Source: Deltaproteobacteria bacterium
GTDB taxonomy: Bacteria > Myxococcota_A > Polyangia > JAAYKL01
Length of the DNA stretch: 64,000 nt
Direction of reading: 5' to 3'
NCBI GenBank assembly: GCA_030595125.1
Contig: JAUVDV010000008.1
Coordinates: 22,307 to 86,306 of the forward strand
Shown: in pieces, positions 1 through 8,695 of the stretch
Numbering within the stretch: the first letter of the stretch is position 1
Layout: each line of letters starts with the position of its first letter
Translations under genes and position numbers: made by a program
Notes under the pieces: model-generated
Databases searched by the model: none
The model's input: the letters and a program-made list of their open reading frames with translations, nothing else
Told to the model about the DNA's origin: nothing

Positions 1-117
1 ACGGGCCTCATCGACGTCGTCATCGTCAAGGTCCAGATAGCCCAGGCGGCGTCTCCGGGTGACCCCGATCTCGCCGAAGTTCTGAACCTGCTCCAGACCT
101 ACCGAACGGTCTTCTAA
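1..117 (+). CDS. C-terminal end of an unrecognised protein (partial)
   Basis: Frame 1 is open from the first base to a TAA at 115-117 and encodes 38 residues ending LLQTYRTVF. The codons are GC-rich at the third position, like the neighbouring genes, which supports real coding. The start lies outside the window. The fragment is too short to assign a family or function. Confidence 0.5.
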   Translation, partial: TGLIDVVIVKVQIAQAASPGDPDLAEVLNLLQTYRTVF

Positions 118-151
118 TTTTTCTGGATATTTTTCCTCTTCAAATGCCTCT

Positions 152-218
152 GGCACCGTTTAGTACGGCTAACACCATGAAATAAATGAAGAATAAAAGT
201 GACTGGCACCGTTTCAGG
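152..218 (+). repeat. 67-bp direct repeat, copy 1
   Basis: The block begins GGCACCGTTTAGTACGGC and ends GACTGGCACCGTTTCAGG. It recurs at 642-708 with one mismatch (G at 191, A at 681). The two copies bracket the small membrane-protein gene at 299-631. Copy 1 is preceded by CAAATGCCTCTGGCACC, a motif seen again near 1331 and, less perfectly, near 32673. Confidence 0.9.
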
Positions 219-298
219 AATATTCGGCCGAGCGTGTGCTATGATTACGTTTGCGTCGCCTGGTCAATGTGGTGGCGACACGAACAAGGAGTATCCAA

Positions 299-631
299 TT
301 GGGTTGGAAGATAGTGATCGCGATGCTGATTCTATCTGGTGGGTGCTATTTCTTTTATCTCAGACAACAAGAGCAGCAGCGTTTGGATTTCTGTACCGCC
401 ATTGAGGAGTGTCTTTCGCAGCGGGAGTTCGAACGGGATTTCGTGTCGGTGGATCGTTGCATGGAAAGTGCCGCTGGCGAGCAGGTCATGAGTGACTTTG
501 AAGACTGCGATGAAGATTTGGGGTGTGATAATTGGCTGGCGTGTGGCTACAAATTGGAGTTGAATAAAATCAAGCGCGAGAAACTCAAGTCCGATTTCGA
601 GAAGATTCTTCCTCACTTGGAAGTGGAATAA
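299..631 (+). CDS. Small membrane-anchored hypothetical protein
   Basis: I place the start at TTG 299 because AAGGAG at 286-291 sits 7 bases before it; the frame stays open upstream to 251 but without a ribosome site. The product is about 110 residues. A hydrophobic segment at residues 4-20 is followed by Lys/Glu/Gln-rich sequence and six cysteines spread over the rest, suggesting an exported domain with disulfides. The sequence before its Cys (LSGGC) is a poor lipobox, so a membrane anchor is more likely than lipidation. I do not recognise the family. The gene lies alone between two 67-bp repeats, which may mark a mobile or duplicated cassette. Confidence 0.6.
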   Translation: MGWKIVIAMLILSGGCYFFYLRQQEQQRLDFCTAIEECLSQREFERDFVSVDRCMESAAGEQVMSDFEDCDEDLGCDNWLACGYKLELNKIKREKLKSDFEKILPHLEVE

Positions 632-641
632 GCAACTACCC

Positions 642-708
642 GGCACCGTTTAGTACGGCTAACACCATGAAATAAATGAAAAATAAAAGTGACTGGCACC
701 GTTTCAGG
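642..708 (+). repeat. 67-bp direct repeat, copy 2
   Basis: Nearly identical to 152-218, in the same orientation, starting 10 bases after the stop codon of the small membrane-protein gene. The rest of the gap to the next gene start at 833 shows nothing else recognisable. Confidence 0.9.
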
Positions 709-832
709 CGGGGTTAACCAAATGGGAAATCACTGTTGAACAGAAAACGTGCTGACGCTACGATTCACACGTACACGAAACCACCGGTCGCCCGGGGCGC
801 TAGTCCTGACAACCGAGAAGGGGAGACTCGAG

Positions 833-1312
833 ATGGCTGACGAAGATCACTTGTTGAAACAACTCGAAGACCTCGGGATCAACAAGGAAAACTACCGTGT
901 GTTGGCCTTGCTGCCGCTAGTGCTTGTGGCGTGGGCCGACGGAAAAGTGCAACCGGCCGAATTGGACCGGATACTCGAAATTGCGCGCCGCAGGGTTTTT
1001 CTGCCTGCCTCAGCGATGGAGGTGTTCGAGGGCTGGCTGGCGAACAAGCCATCCGACGACTACGTCAAGAAGAGCCTTGCGGCATTGGTTGAACTGGGTC
1101 GCCGTAAGCGCGGCGTCGGTGCTGACCTCAGCGCCAGGGACCTGCGCAAACTCTTGGATCTGAGCTTCGATATTGCGGTTTGCGCTGGAGGCCTGTGGGG
1201 CGACGTGTTCTCGGTCACCGACGATGAGGAGCAGATAGTGGACGAGCTGGCTCAGGTGTTGAACATCGACGACGGTCAGTCCTGGAAAGAGATGCTCGAA
1301 GATCTGGGCTGA
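833..1312 (+). CDS. TerB-like (tellurite resistance TerB family) protein
   Basis: The product is 159 residues if translation starts at ATG 833, 7 bases after GGGAGA; the frame also runs open to 749, but that upstream part is Arg-rich and unlike coding sequence. The core around residues 20-60 has the helical TerB pattern with WADGKVQPAELD, in which acidic residues follow a hydrophobic helix, and a second acidic helix near the end (TDDEEQ). TerB-like domains are all-helical acidic folds found in stress and membrane-associated systems. No ter operon partners are nearby, so only the fold, not a role in tellurite resistance, is supported. Confidence 0.7.
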   Translation: MADEDHLLKQLEDLGINKENYRVLALLPLVLVAWADGKVQPAELDRILEIARRRVFLPASAMEVFEGWLANKPSDDYVKKSLAALVELGRRKRGVGADLSARDLRKLLDLSFDIAVCAGGLWGDVFSVTDDEEQIVDELAQVLNIDDGQSWKEMLEDLG

Positions 1313-1349
1313 GAACTAACCTGTATACTTCAAATGCCTCTGGCACCTT

Positions 1350-2243
1350 TCAATCGGCTTTCAATCGTGCACCGGTGGAAGTAACCTCCATCGCCACTGT
1401 TCCCCCGTGGATGAACGGTGCATTGCGGCCGCCGTGGGCAGCGGGGTACGACCCTGCCACGGGGATGCGCAGGGGGGTGAGATGTTCCTTCAGCACATCC
1501 GTCACGGTGACACCATCTTCTCCGGACTCGCAATCGGTGAACTCGCCCAGAAGCACCCCCGCCAGGCGCGGGAGAATGCCCGATCGTTTGAGCTGCACCA
1601 GGCAGCGGTCTATTCTGTAGGGCTTCTCGCCCACGTCCTCGATAAAGAGAATCGCACCATCTGCGTAACCGGGATCGACGGCGCCGCACAGATGAGCCAG
1701 GATTGTGAGATTTCCACCGATCAGGGGACCGTTTGCGGTTCCGTGGCATACGGGTTCGAGTCCATCGGGCGCGGACCAGGCGCCGCCTTCGAGCAGGCGG
1801 AAGAGATCATCGACGTCTTCATCCTCGGTGGCGTCGAATCGCGCGACCATGGGACCGTGGATCGAGAGCATTCCGAGATCCGTCCACAGGCGAAGGAGCA
1901 GGGTGGTCAGATCGGAGGAACCGACGATCCACTTTGGCCGGGTGGACAATCCTGTCAGATCCAGAGAATCCAGAATGCGCGTGGTTCCGTAACCTCCGCG
2001 AGCGGCGATGACCACGGCTGCGTTCGTTTGATCGAGGGCGTCCTGCAGCCCTGACAGGCGAACGAAATCCGAACCGGCCAGGTATCCGTTTCGATCGGTC
2101 AGGCGGTCGTCGTGGTGGACCGCGTAACGAGAGGCCAGGCGATCCAGCCCCGAGCGCAGCAGATCCGGCGGTACCGGACCGGCGGGTGCCGTCACACAAG
2201 CCCAATCGCCGCGTTGCAGCGGCGCCGGACGAACGATGGTCAT
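1350..2243 (-). CDS. LD-carboxypeptidase, peptidase family S66 (LdcA/MccF-like)
   Basis: A 297-residue protein matching the S66 family, which trims the terminal D-Ala from tetrapeptide murein stems during recycling (LdcA) or cleaves microcin C-type peptides (MccF). The catalytic triad is visible: Ser110 in GSSDLT, Glu202 in FIEDVGEKPYRIDR, and His270 in PAAHGGRNAP. The N-terminal nucleotide-fold-like part includes ARGGYG near residue 82. I start at ATG 2243, 4 bases after the stop of the preceding lipoprotein gene, so the two are probably co-transcribed. A longer frame to 2291 would overlap that gene and adds no conserved sequence. The enzyme lacks a signal peptide, consistent with cytoplasmic recycling. 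The LdcA/MccF distinction cannot be made by eye. Confidence 0.85.
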   Translation of the reverse strand: MTIVRPAPLQRGDWACVTAPAGPVPPDLLRSGLDRLASRYAVHHDDRLTDRNGYLAGSDFVRLSGLQDALDQTNAAVVIAARGGYGTTRILDSLDLTGLSTRPKWIVGSSDLTTLLLRLWTDLGMLSIHGPMVARFDATEDEDVDDLFRLLEGGAWSAPDGLEPVCHGTANGPLIGGNLTILAHLCGAVDPGYADGAILFIEDVGEKPYRIDRCLVQLKRSGILPRLAGVLLGEFTDCESGEDGVTVTDVLKEHLTPLRIPVAGSYPAAHGGRNAPFIHGGTVAMEVTSTGARLKAD

Positions 2244-2247
2244 CGTA

Positions 2248-3369
2248 TTATTTGACGGGATCGCCACAGGTGTCGAGCAACCCGACGACAAAGCTGTCGA
2301 CGAGCTTGGCCATCTCGGGGTCCTCCCCGATACAGGTCATCTCTTTTTCCATGATCCCGTTGGCGCCGGGAGCCGTTGACAACCGATCGAGAGCCGCGAA
2401 CAACTCGTTGTCCACCACCGGGAGTTTTACGATCTTCTCGATGCTCGCGCGTATGGCTTTCTCACTTTTGTCGAAAGCGGTGTTCTCGTAGGCCTTGATC
2501 ATGGCCTTGTTCGCTTCCTTGTCCTTCATGATGTTGCTCATCATGGTGACAAACTCAGTCTTTGTGCGATCGTGCGCGACGATGCGAACCACTATTCCCT
2601 GCAACGCCGTTTCGACGGATTTCAGATCGGCGATTCCCCGGAACAGCTTCTCTATCTCTGTCTCCACATGGCCGTCGCATTTCTGTATCCAGGTCTCCAC
2701 CTTCTTGGAGGTCTCGTCGGATTTGCCGGTCACGGAGAGCGTGAGCGCGATGCCGAGGATCTTCTTGGATGCCACAGGAGAGAGATTGTCCGCGAGGGAT
2801 ATCGCGGTGATCTTGGCCTGTAGTTGAAGGAGCGGCACGAAGCCCTTTATCAGCTCGGTCATGCGCGGATCTTTCATCACCTGGTTATCGAGATGTTCGT
2901 TGATCACCTCCATGGCGATTCGGGTGGTCTTTTCCTTGACCTTCTTTTTGTAGGCGTCGACACCGCCGGCCTGAATTGCTTTCCAGCCCAGCTTGACCTT
3001 GTTGAGGAACCCGGACGTGGCCTTGTCGGCGATCTTGTCCGTTTTACTCTTCACCGACTTGTCCTTGAGAATCTTGGACGTGAGCTTGCCGATCTCGGCC
3101 TTTACCTTTTCATCGTTGGAGATCTTGATCCCCAGCTCCTTGGCCAGATCCCCGCCAAGCTGTGAGATCTTCGCCGCGGCCTCCTTGCCGAGCCAATCGG
3201 TGATCTGGCTCTTTGCCTCGCCGGTCTCCTTTTCCCCAACGTCCTTCTGAGCCGGCTTTCCGTCGGGCTTGGCGTCACCGCCGCCCTTGGCGTCGGGCTT
3301 CTTGTTTCCGCACGAGACAGCCAGGGCCATCATGAGTACCAATAGTAATCTGGTGCTCTGAACTTTCAT
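2248..3369 (-). CDS. Hypothetical lipoprotein, helical
   Basis: A 373-residue protein with an N-terminal lipoprotein signal ending in a good lipobox (LAVSC, Cys at residue 20). After that comes a Lys/Gly/Asp-rich linker to about residue 50, then a long, mostly helical, Lys-rich domain with no recognisable motif. A Cys pair near the end (MTCIGEDPEM and LLDTCGDP) may form a disulfide. It precedes the LD-carboxypeptidase gene by 4 bases, which could hint at a role at the envelope, but no function can be assigned. Confidence 0.75.
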   Translation of the reverse strand: MKVQSTRLLLVLMMALAVSCGNKKPDAKGGGDAKPDGKPAQKDVGEKETGEAKSQITDWLGKEAAAKISQLGGDLAKELGIKISNDEKVKAEIGKLTSKILKDKSVKSKTDKIADKATSGFLNKVKLGWKAIQAGGVDAYKKKVKEKTTRIAMEVINEHLDNQVMKDPRMTELIKGFVPLLQLQAKITAISLADNLSPVASKKILGIALTLSVTGKSDETSKKVETWIQKCDGHVETEIEKLFRGIADLKSVETALQGIVVRIVAHDRTKTEFVTMMSNIMKDKEANKAMIKAYENTAFDKSEKAIRASIEKIVKLPVVDNELFAALDRLSTAPGANGIMEKEMTCIGEDPEMAKLVDSFVVGLLDTCGDPVK

Positions 3370-3435
3370 CTGATTCCTCCCGCCAATCGTTGTAGTAGTC
3401 GGCCATTCTAGTAACGGACGTTCATTTAGGCCAGG

Positions 3436-3933
3436 CTATTCTTGACTCCCGGGGTTTTCCTCATCGATGTTCAACGACATGATGACGGCATCCTCCCCGG
3501 TGTCCGAGTAGTACCCCGTCCTCCTTCCCGTCTGTGCGAAACCCAGGCTCGAGTACAATGCGCGGGCCTCCCGATTCAGTTCCCTCACTTCAAGCATGAC
3601 CTTCGAAGGCACGTCTCTTTGCGCCTCGTCGAGCAGGTGGTCCATCATCATACGCGCCACGCCTCTGGATCTCCAGGCGGGCGCGGTTGCTATGTTCTGG
3701 AGATGTCGCTCGCGATTGATCACCCAGCAGATCGTGAAACTCACCACCTCTTTTCCGTGAGTGGCAACCATCACCCTCGAAAAAGGATTCGCGGTGATCT
3801 CGTTGACCATTACTTCGCGTGGCCAGGGCGTGGTGAAGCTGGCCTCCTCTATCTCCATGATGCCGTTGAGATCTCTGGTGGTTGCTCGCCTGATCTCGAT
3901 GTCCAACCGGGGTTTCGCGAGGGTGGGGATCAT
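3436..3933 (-). CDS. rimI: Ribosomal-protein-alanine N-acetyltransferase, RimI-type GNAT
   Basis: About 165 residues with the GNAT fold. The acetyl-CoA loop is RSRGVARMMM, preceded by the IATAPAWR strand typical of RimI, and the C-terminal half has LEVRELNREARALYSSLGF, characteristic of the RimI subgroup (the segment that pairs with Asn/Tyr catalytic residues). RimI acetylates the N-terminal alanine of ribosomal protein S18. The start is ATG 3931-3933, which overlaps the stop of the upstream gene in TGATG, indicating translational coupling; a start 21 bases upstream is possible but lies inside that gene. TsaB/TsaD, common neighbours of rimI, are not present. Confidence 0.85.
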   Translation of the reverse strand: MIPTLAKPRLDIEIRRATTRDLNGIMEIEEASFTTPWPREVMVNEITANPFSRVMVATHGKEVVSFTICWVINRERHLQNIATAPAWRSRGVARMMMDHLLDEAQRDVPSKVMLEVRELNREARALYSSLGFAQTGRRTGYYSDTGEDAVIMSLNIDEENPGSQE

Positions 3934-4634
3934 CAATGAACAATCCTGATCCATCGATGCTTGAGCGCGTTTACGAGCTCCTCTTCGAGCATTCGCTCAA
4001 CCTGCTTGTTCATGAGCCATCGTCTGAAATCGGATCGCACGTCCGCCAGTTCGCGCCCCGTGAACGGATGGCCACCGGCGGCGAAACGCGTGGATGTTTC
4101 CAGATCCGAGGGCGGCTCAATCCTCTCTTCGAGATAGGTGAGCTTGATAATCGCCAGGGTCGCATCGACAGCCCAGGCTTCCAGGTCGTCCCGATCGGTC
4201 CCGCTTTGGCGGAGCAGGTCCGCCATCTGGTCTTCACCTCCGGCCAGTAGTGTGAGCCTGTCCACCAGCGCATCCCGGTCGGTCGGGTTGATAGCTTCCC
4301 CCATTTGTCTGGCCTGTCGGGCCAGTAACTTGATGAACGCGGCGGATCGCCGGGCCGCCACGCGGACGGGTTCGTCGAGGGGTTGGCTTTTCCAGAGGGG
4401 ACCATGCCGGCGAACAAGTAACAACCTCGCCTCCAGCTCCAGATCGCTCTTCAGAATGGGAATGGCCGCGCTTTCATCCGAGGGAAGTCCGGCGGTGAGC
4501 ACGGCGATGCCATCGAGCATCGTGGCGCCGGCGGGGACCTCAGCGTGGGAAACGATCCCCGACAGGAACGCGCATGCGAGCACAGCGAGGTGCACGGCGG
4601 GTCTCCTTGTCGCTGGTTGGAACATCACCCCCAC
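3933..4634 (-). CDS. SurA N-terminal-like exported protein
   Basis: A 233-residue protein with an N-terminal signal peptide (hydrophobic to about residue 30, cleavage near SHA-EVP). Residues 40-75 contain a strand-helix pattern, LDGIAVLTAG then ILKSDLELEARLLL, resembling the start of SurA-type periplasmic chaperones, where a 'vav(v)n...i..seve' segment is followed by helices. The rest is helical and Arg/Glu-rich, and there is no parvulin PPIase domain. It may be a periplasmic chaperone-like protein. It ends in a TGATG overlap with rimI. The family assignment is tentative. Confidence 0.55.
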   Translation of the reverse strand: MGVMFQPATRRPAVHLAVLACAFLSGIVSHAEVPAGATMLDGIAVLTAGLPSDESAAIPILKSDLELEARLLLVRRHGPLWKSQPLDEPVRVAARRSAAFIKLLARQARQMGEAINPTDRDALVDRLTLLAGGEDQMADLLRQSGTDRDDLEAWAVDATLAIIKLTYLEERIEPPSDLETSTRFAAGGHPFTGRELADVRSDFRRWLMNKQVERMLEEELVNALKHRWIRIVH

Positions 4635-4639
4635 TTATC

Positions 4640-5473
4640 CTAGGTATAGCGCGAACGTCGAAAACCCCTTCGGCTGCGGAGAAATTCCAGGAATGCCACC
4701 GCAGTGGGGAGTTCCCGAGAAGGAATCAGGTTGACGAGATCCTGGCATAGCTGCCGCAAATCAGTGCCGGCAGCGCCCTCCGGCCGGGTGTCCTCATCGT
4801 TTTCGCTGTCCCTGTCGTCGTCTGCCTGGTAGTTCGAATCCGCTTCCCACGGAGGAGTGTTGATGGGCTCGACGCCCTTTGATGACAGCCATTCGGTCAT
4901 GTGGGCGCGCAACTTGACGGATCTTTTTGCAAACCACCGCTCTCTCTCGCCGGGGTAACCCACCAGCACGTCCTTGAATCTGCGGAAGGCGCCCTTCCCG
5001 TCGATTGCGATGTTCAGCTTGTCTTTGAGGCTGGGCTCCTGTGCGATCTCGATGAACTCCTCCATCCAGCGGTACTGTTCGCGTGACGAAATCGGTTCGA
5101 CATAAAGGAAATTCGGATCGTTCTCCATCTCGCGCAGTTTCGTTTCGGAGTCCTCGGCGCCCCGAAAAACGCGGATCACGTCTCCTGTTATTTTGTGCAG
5201 AAAGCTGTGCAACTCCGGCGAGTTGTTTTCCAGAGCACCCTCCAGTTCGACCCAGTCGATTGCAACCCTGGCGATTTCCTGATTCTCGTCCGTGGCATTC
5301 TCGGGGTCGTCTTCTTCCGCAGCTTCCGTGACGTCGTCGAATTTCGGCTCGTCGTCCAGGGGAGGCTTGGTATCACGTTCGTCGAAATCGGAATCGAGAT
5401 CGGGATCTGGATCGGAATCGGGATCCGATCGTTCGTTATCCAAATATGGATTATCGTTGTTCAAGTCGTCCAT
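4640..5473 (-). CDS. UPF0158 family protein with acidic N-terminus
   Basis: The 277-residue product starts with about 65 very acidic residues rich in Asp and Pro. The UPF0158-like core spans about 70-205: the DWVELEGALEN start, EPISSREQYRWMEEFIE, and DGKGAFRRFKDVLVGYPGER followed by RWFAKR, the best-conserved stretch of the family. UPF0158 proteins are small helical proteins of unknown function, usually about 140-160 residues, so the acidic head and the extra C-terminal tail (Glu/Asp-rich linker, then LPTAVAFLEFLRSRR) are additions. AGGAGA precedes the ATG at a normal distance. The gene is 5 bases upstream of the SurA-like gene in the same direction. Confidence 0.75.
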   Translation of the reverse strand: MDDLNNDNPYLDNERSDPDSDPDPDLDSDFDERDTKPPLDDEPKFDDVTEAAEEDDPENATDENQEIARVAIDWVELEGALENNSPELHSFLHKITGDVIRVFRGAEDSETKLREMENDPNFLYVEPISSREQYRWMEEFIEIAQEPSLKDKLNIAIDGKGAFRRFKDVLVGYPGERERWFAKRSVKLRAHMTEWLSSKGVEPINTPPWEADSNYQADDDRDSENDEDTRPEGAAGTDLRQLCQDLVNLIPSRELPTAVAFLEFLRSRRGFRRSRYT

Positions 5474-5651
5474 GTTTATGTCTCCTGTCTATTTAATAGG
5501 TCAAGAAAACCAACCCGCCACCCGATTGCCCTGTGACGGATCGCGCCCAAACCTGCATGATTTGCCATTATGCAAGCTAAATAACTGATTGATATTACCC
5601 AATAATGCGATAATTGACAATAGTTGGAATCCTCTGAAAGAAAGGACGAAG

Positions 5652-6791
5652 CTATCGGTCTTTGAGCCGGAGGAATTCACGGATCAGGATCTGCGCAGCC
5701 GAGGCAATCTGTTCGGCAGTGGTGTACCTTCCGAGGGTCAGCCGCACCGCTCCGAGCGCTTCTTCTGTGGGGATTCCCATGGCCGAAAGCACCCTGGACG
5801 GAACCTCCTTACCGCCCTCGTGGCAGGCGGCGCCGGTGGAGGCCGCGATATCATCACACCGGGCCAGGAGTAGGCTTCCGCGAATCCCTGGAAAAATGAC
5901 GTTCAGAGTGTTGGGTAGCCTCTCATCTGCGTGACCGTTTACCCGTATGTCCGGGATGGCCGCCGTCAGGCGCGCCAGGAGATCATCACGCAGCTCGCGC
6001 TCCTGTGCCGCCTGTGAAATCATATTCTCCTGCGCGATGGCGCTGGCCTCTCCGAGAGCAGCAATGCCTGCCACGTTTTCGGTCCCCGGCTTGAGGCCTC
6101 TCTCCTGACCGGCTCCCCTCAGAACAGGCATGAGTTCGAGGCCCGCTCTGATGTAGAGGGCGCCGACGCCCTTGGGCGCGTAAAGCTTGTGCCCGGCGAT
6201 GGAAAGCAGATCCACGCCAAGCTCGTCCACCTTTACCGGAACCTTGCCGAGGGATTGGGCCGCGTCCGTATGAACCGGAATCCCCAGATTTCTCGCTGCT
6301 GTCGAGACCTCGCTCACGGGTTGTAACGAGCCGGTCTCGTTGTTGGCGTGCATGATCGTGACCAGGGCCGCCCCTCTTGAGATCTCCTCTCGCATTTCGT
6401 CGATTTCGAGTTGGCAAAGGGAATCAACGGGTACGCGGGTTACCGTCCAGCCGTTTCTCTCCAGGTGTGCGCACGGTTCGTCGGTGGCCGGGTGCTCGAT
6501 GGTAGTGGTGACGATGCGTCCGGGCTCTTTGTGGTTTCCGGCAACCCCCAGGATGGCCAGGTTGTTGGCTTCCGTTCCGCCGGAGGTGAACAGGATCTCT
6601 GATTTGTCGCATCCGATCAGGCTCGCCACCTGAGCCCTGGCGACTTCTATCGCCTCTGCGGCGTCGCATCCGATGGAGTGACCGCTGGAGGGGTTGCCCC
6701 ATTTTTCTTGTAGAAAGATCGTCATGCGTTCGAAGACGCGCGGGTCCACGGGGGTGGTGGCGTTGTAATCCAGGTAGATGAGTTCTCTCAT
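5652..6791 (-). CDS. Cysteine desulfurase (NifS/IscS-like, PLP-dependent)
   Basis: A 379-residue class V aminotransferase-fold enzyme that takes sulfur from L-cysteine for Fe-S clusters or other thio-cofactors. Typical features are LDYNATTPV at the N-terminus, TSGGTEANNLA, the His of TTIEHPA, the PLP lysine K202 in SIAGHKLYAPKG, and the persulfide cysteine C323 in ASTGAACHEGG. The active-site loop reads CHEGG instead of the CTSG/CSSG of housekeeping IscS, which is closer to lineage-specific NifS-like enzymes. No iscU, iscA or iscR is adjacent. The start is 2 bases after the response-regulator stop, so the two genes form a unit. Confidence 0.9.
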   Translation of the reverse strand: MRELIYLDYNATTPVDPRVFERMTIFLQEKWGNPSSGHSIGCDAAEAIEVARAQVASLIGCDKSEILFTSGGTEANNLAILGVAGNHKEPGRIVTTTIEHPATDEPCAHLERNGWTVTRVPVDSLCQLEIDEMREEISRGAALVTIMHANNETGSLQPVSEVSTAARNLGIPVHTDAAQSLGKVPVKVDELGVDLLSIAGHKLYAPKGVGALYIRAGLELMPVLRGAGQERGLKPGTENVAGIAALGEASAIAQENMISQAAQERELRDDLLARLTAAIPDIRVNGHADERLPNTLNVIFPGIRGSLLLARCDDIAASTGAACHEGGKEVPSRVLSAMGIPTEEALGAVRLTLGRYTTAEQIASAAQILIREFLRLKDR

Positions 6792-6793
6792 AC

Positions 6794-7480
6794 CTACACC
6801 AGCTTGTAGCCCTGTCCGTATACTGTGAGGATGTGTCTCGGCTGGGCTGGATCCTCCTCGAGTTTCCGCCGCAGCTTCATTATGAAGTTGTCCACGGTTC
6901 GATTGGTCGGGTTCACGTCCATACCCCAGACTACATCGAGGATCTCATCTCTGGAGACCGGCTCCCCGCGTCGCTCGTCCAGAAGCTGCAGGATAGCCGT
7001 CGCATAGAAACCCAGATCGACCTGTTTACCGTGCACGAGGGCGTTGTGGGCGTCCAGGTCCACCTGTGCTTCCCCCACCGTGACGGTGGAGCCTCGTTGT
7101 TTGGCCGCGTCCACCCGGCGAAAGATGGTTCTCACACGAGCCAGCAGCTCGCCGAAGGAAAACGGTTTGGTGACGTAATCGTCGGCGCCCGCCTCGAGAC
7201 CGCGGATGATGTCGTTCTCTTGGGATCGCGCGGAAAGGATAAGAATGGGCGCCATCTGGTCCTTTGCCCGAAGCTCCTGACACACCTGGAAGCCGTTCTT
7301 CCCCGGGAGCATCAGATCGAGCACGACGAGATCCGGGTTAATCTGCTCCGCCAGCTCAATGCCCTTTTCTCCGGTATCCGCCGAGCTGACTTCGAATCCC
7401 TCGAAGGTAAACGCGTCGGTGAGTCCGAGGATCAGATCCTTCTCATCTTCAATCACCAGAATGCGGCGCTTGGTCGGCAT
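6794..7480 (-). CDS. OmpR/PhoB-family response regulator
   Basis: A 228-residue DNA-binding response regulator. The receiver domain (1-120) has the acidic pair ED at 11-12, phospho-acceptor D55 in LVVLDLMLPG, and K105 in YVTKPFSF. The C-terminal winged helix (about 130-228) has the typical sequence SRDEILDVVWG, NRTVDNFIMKLRRKLEED and the final YGQGYKLV. No partner kinase is adjacent; instead the cysteine desulfurase gene follows after 2 bases. The regulator may respond to an unlinked kinase, and the desulfurase may simply share its promoter. Confidence 0.9.
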   Translation of the reverse strand: MPTKRRILVIEDEKDLILGLTDAFTFEGFEVSSADTGEKGIELAEQINPDLVVLDLMLPGKNGFQVCQELRAKDQMAPILILSARSQENDIIRGLEAGADDYVTKPFSFGELLARVRTIFRRVDAAKQRGSTVTVGEAQVDLDAHNALVHGKQVDLGFYATAILQLLDERRGEPVSRDEILDVVWGMDVNPTNRTVDNFIMKLRRKLEEDPAQPRHILTVYGQGYKLV

Positions 7481-7564
7481 GGATTGAAAGGTACCAAAGG
7501 CTCGCTTCGAGGTCTACCCGTCTTGGAACATGACAATAAAACCAACTGTTGCTATTGAAGGTAG

Positions 7565-8695
7565 ATGTCGCGCTACACGTCTTTTGTTGTCACGGTGGTC
7601 TGCATGGCTCTCGCCGGGTGCGGCGGAGGCGGCCGAGTGCTGGACACGAAGCAAGCTACCGTGAACCTGGAGATCGGCAGGTCAGAGGCAAGAACATACG
7701 GCTCTTACGCTTCGTATGAGCACATGGTGCGCGCGGACATTCTGGCGAGCAGGGGAGACTTCGAAGGAGCGGCGGATGAGATGAAGGAGGCCCTGTTCTC
7801 GGATCCCGACGATTTTCTTCTGCGTACCGAGTACGCCGAAATACTGATGAACCTCGGAGAGTACGGGAGGGCCAAAAGACACCTGGCCCGCGCTGTTCTC
7901 ATAGAGCCGACCGCGCAAGTCGCCTGGCTCGCGCTGGCTCGGTTGTACGCCGCGATGGGCGAAGAGGAAAAAGCCGTCGACGCAGCTCGACACGGTCTGC
8001 GCGTGGAGCCGGAGGGGGTCGAGTCGGCCATGTGGCTCGCCGATCACCATCGACATGCCGGCGATCTTCCAAAAGCCGCCGAGATGTACAGGAAGGTGCT
8101 CGCGGTTGCGCCCCGTAACCTGGGCGCCCTCAAGGCGCTGGGCGAGGTGGCTGATGAGGCGGGGGATCACGAAGAGGCGGTGGCTCGCCTGACATCGTAC
8201 ATGGAATCGGGCGGCGACGACACATCGGTGCTCGTCAGGTTGGCGCGCGTTCATCTGGAGGAGGGGGCCACGGAAAAGGGGATCGATTTTCTGGAAACGG
8301 CGGTCCGCATGGATCCTGAGGGTTCGGAAGTTCGTCTCGAGTTGATCCGAGCGCTATGTGGTGCGCGGCTCGCGGACAGGGTCGTGCGTAACGTGCGCTC
8401 CTTGCCGGCCTTGAGCCACGGGGATGTGGAGGGCGCCACGCAGAGGGCCGCGTGGCTCGAACAGGCGGGGCGGCCCTACGAGGCCAGGTCGTTGTTGGTG
8501 GCCGGCGCGGGCAGGTCACCGAGCGATCCGCGGGCGCGGTTGGCCCTGGCAGAGATCGAGATGAACCTCGGGCGGATCGAGATCGCGAGGATTCTACTCG
8601 AAGGTGGTTCGGACGTGTGGCCGGAGGATTCGATGGAACGGGTGGGGCAGCTTCTGGAAATTATCAATCGTGCGAAAACCGGAGGGGAAAAATGA
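7565..8695 (+). CDS. TPR-repeat lipoprotein
   Basis: A 376-residue protein with a lipoprotein signal (canonical LAGC, Cys at residue 19) followed by tandem tetratricopeptide repeats from about residue 50 to the end. Repeat hallmarks are visible, such as ILASRGDFEGAADEMKEAL, NLGEYGRAKRHLARAV, and DLPKAAEMYRKVLAVAP. TPR arrays form protein-binding superhelices; the lipid anchor places it on an envelope membrane, perhaps as a scaffold. The stop overlaps the start of the DUF4177 gene (ATGA), so the two are translationally coupled. GAAGG lies before the start codon. Confidence 0.85.
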   Translation: MSRYTSFVVTVVCMALAGCGGGGRVLDTKQATVNLEIGRSEARTYGSYASYEHMVRADILASRGDFEGAADEMKEALFSDPDDFLLRTEYAEILMNLGEYGRAKRHLARAVLIEPTAQVAWLALARLYAAMGEEEKAVDAARHGLRVEPEGVESAMWLADHHRHAGDLPKAAEMYRKVLAVAPRNLGALKALGEVADEAGDHEEAVARLTSYMESGGDDTSVLVRLARVHLEEGATEKGIDFLETAVRMDPEGSEVRLELIRALCGARLADRVVRNVRSLPALSHGDVEGATQRAAWLEQAGRPYEARSLLVAGAGRSPSDPRARLALAEIEMNLGRIEIARILLEGGSDVWPEDSMERVGQLLEIINRAKTGGEK

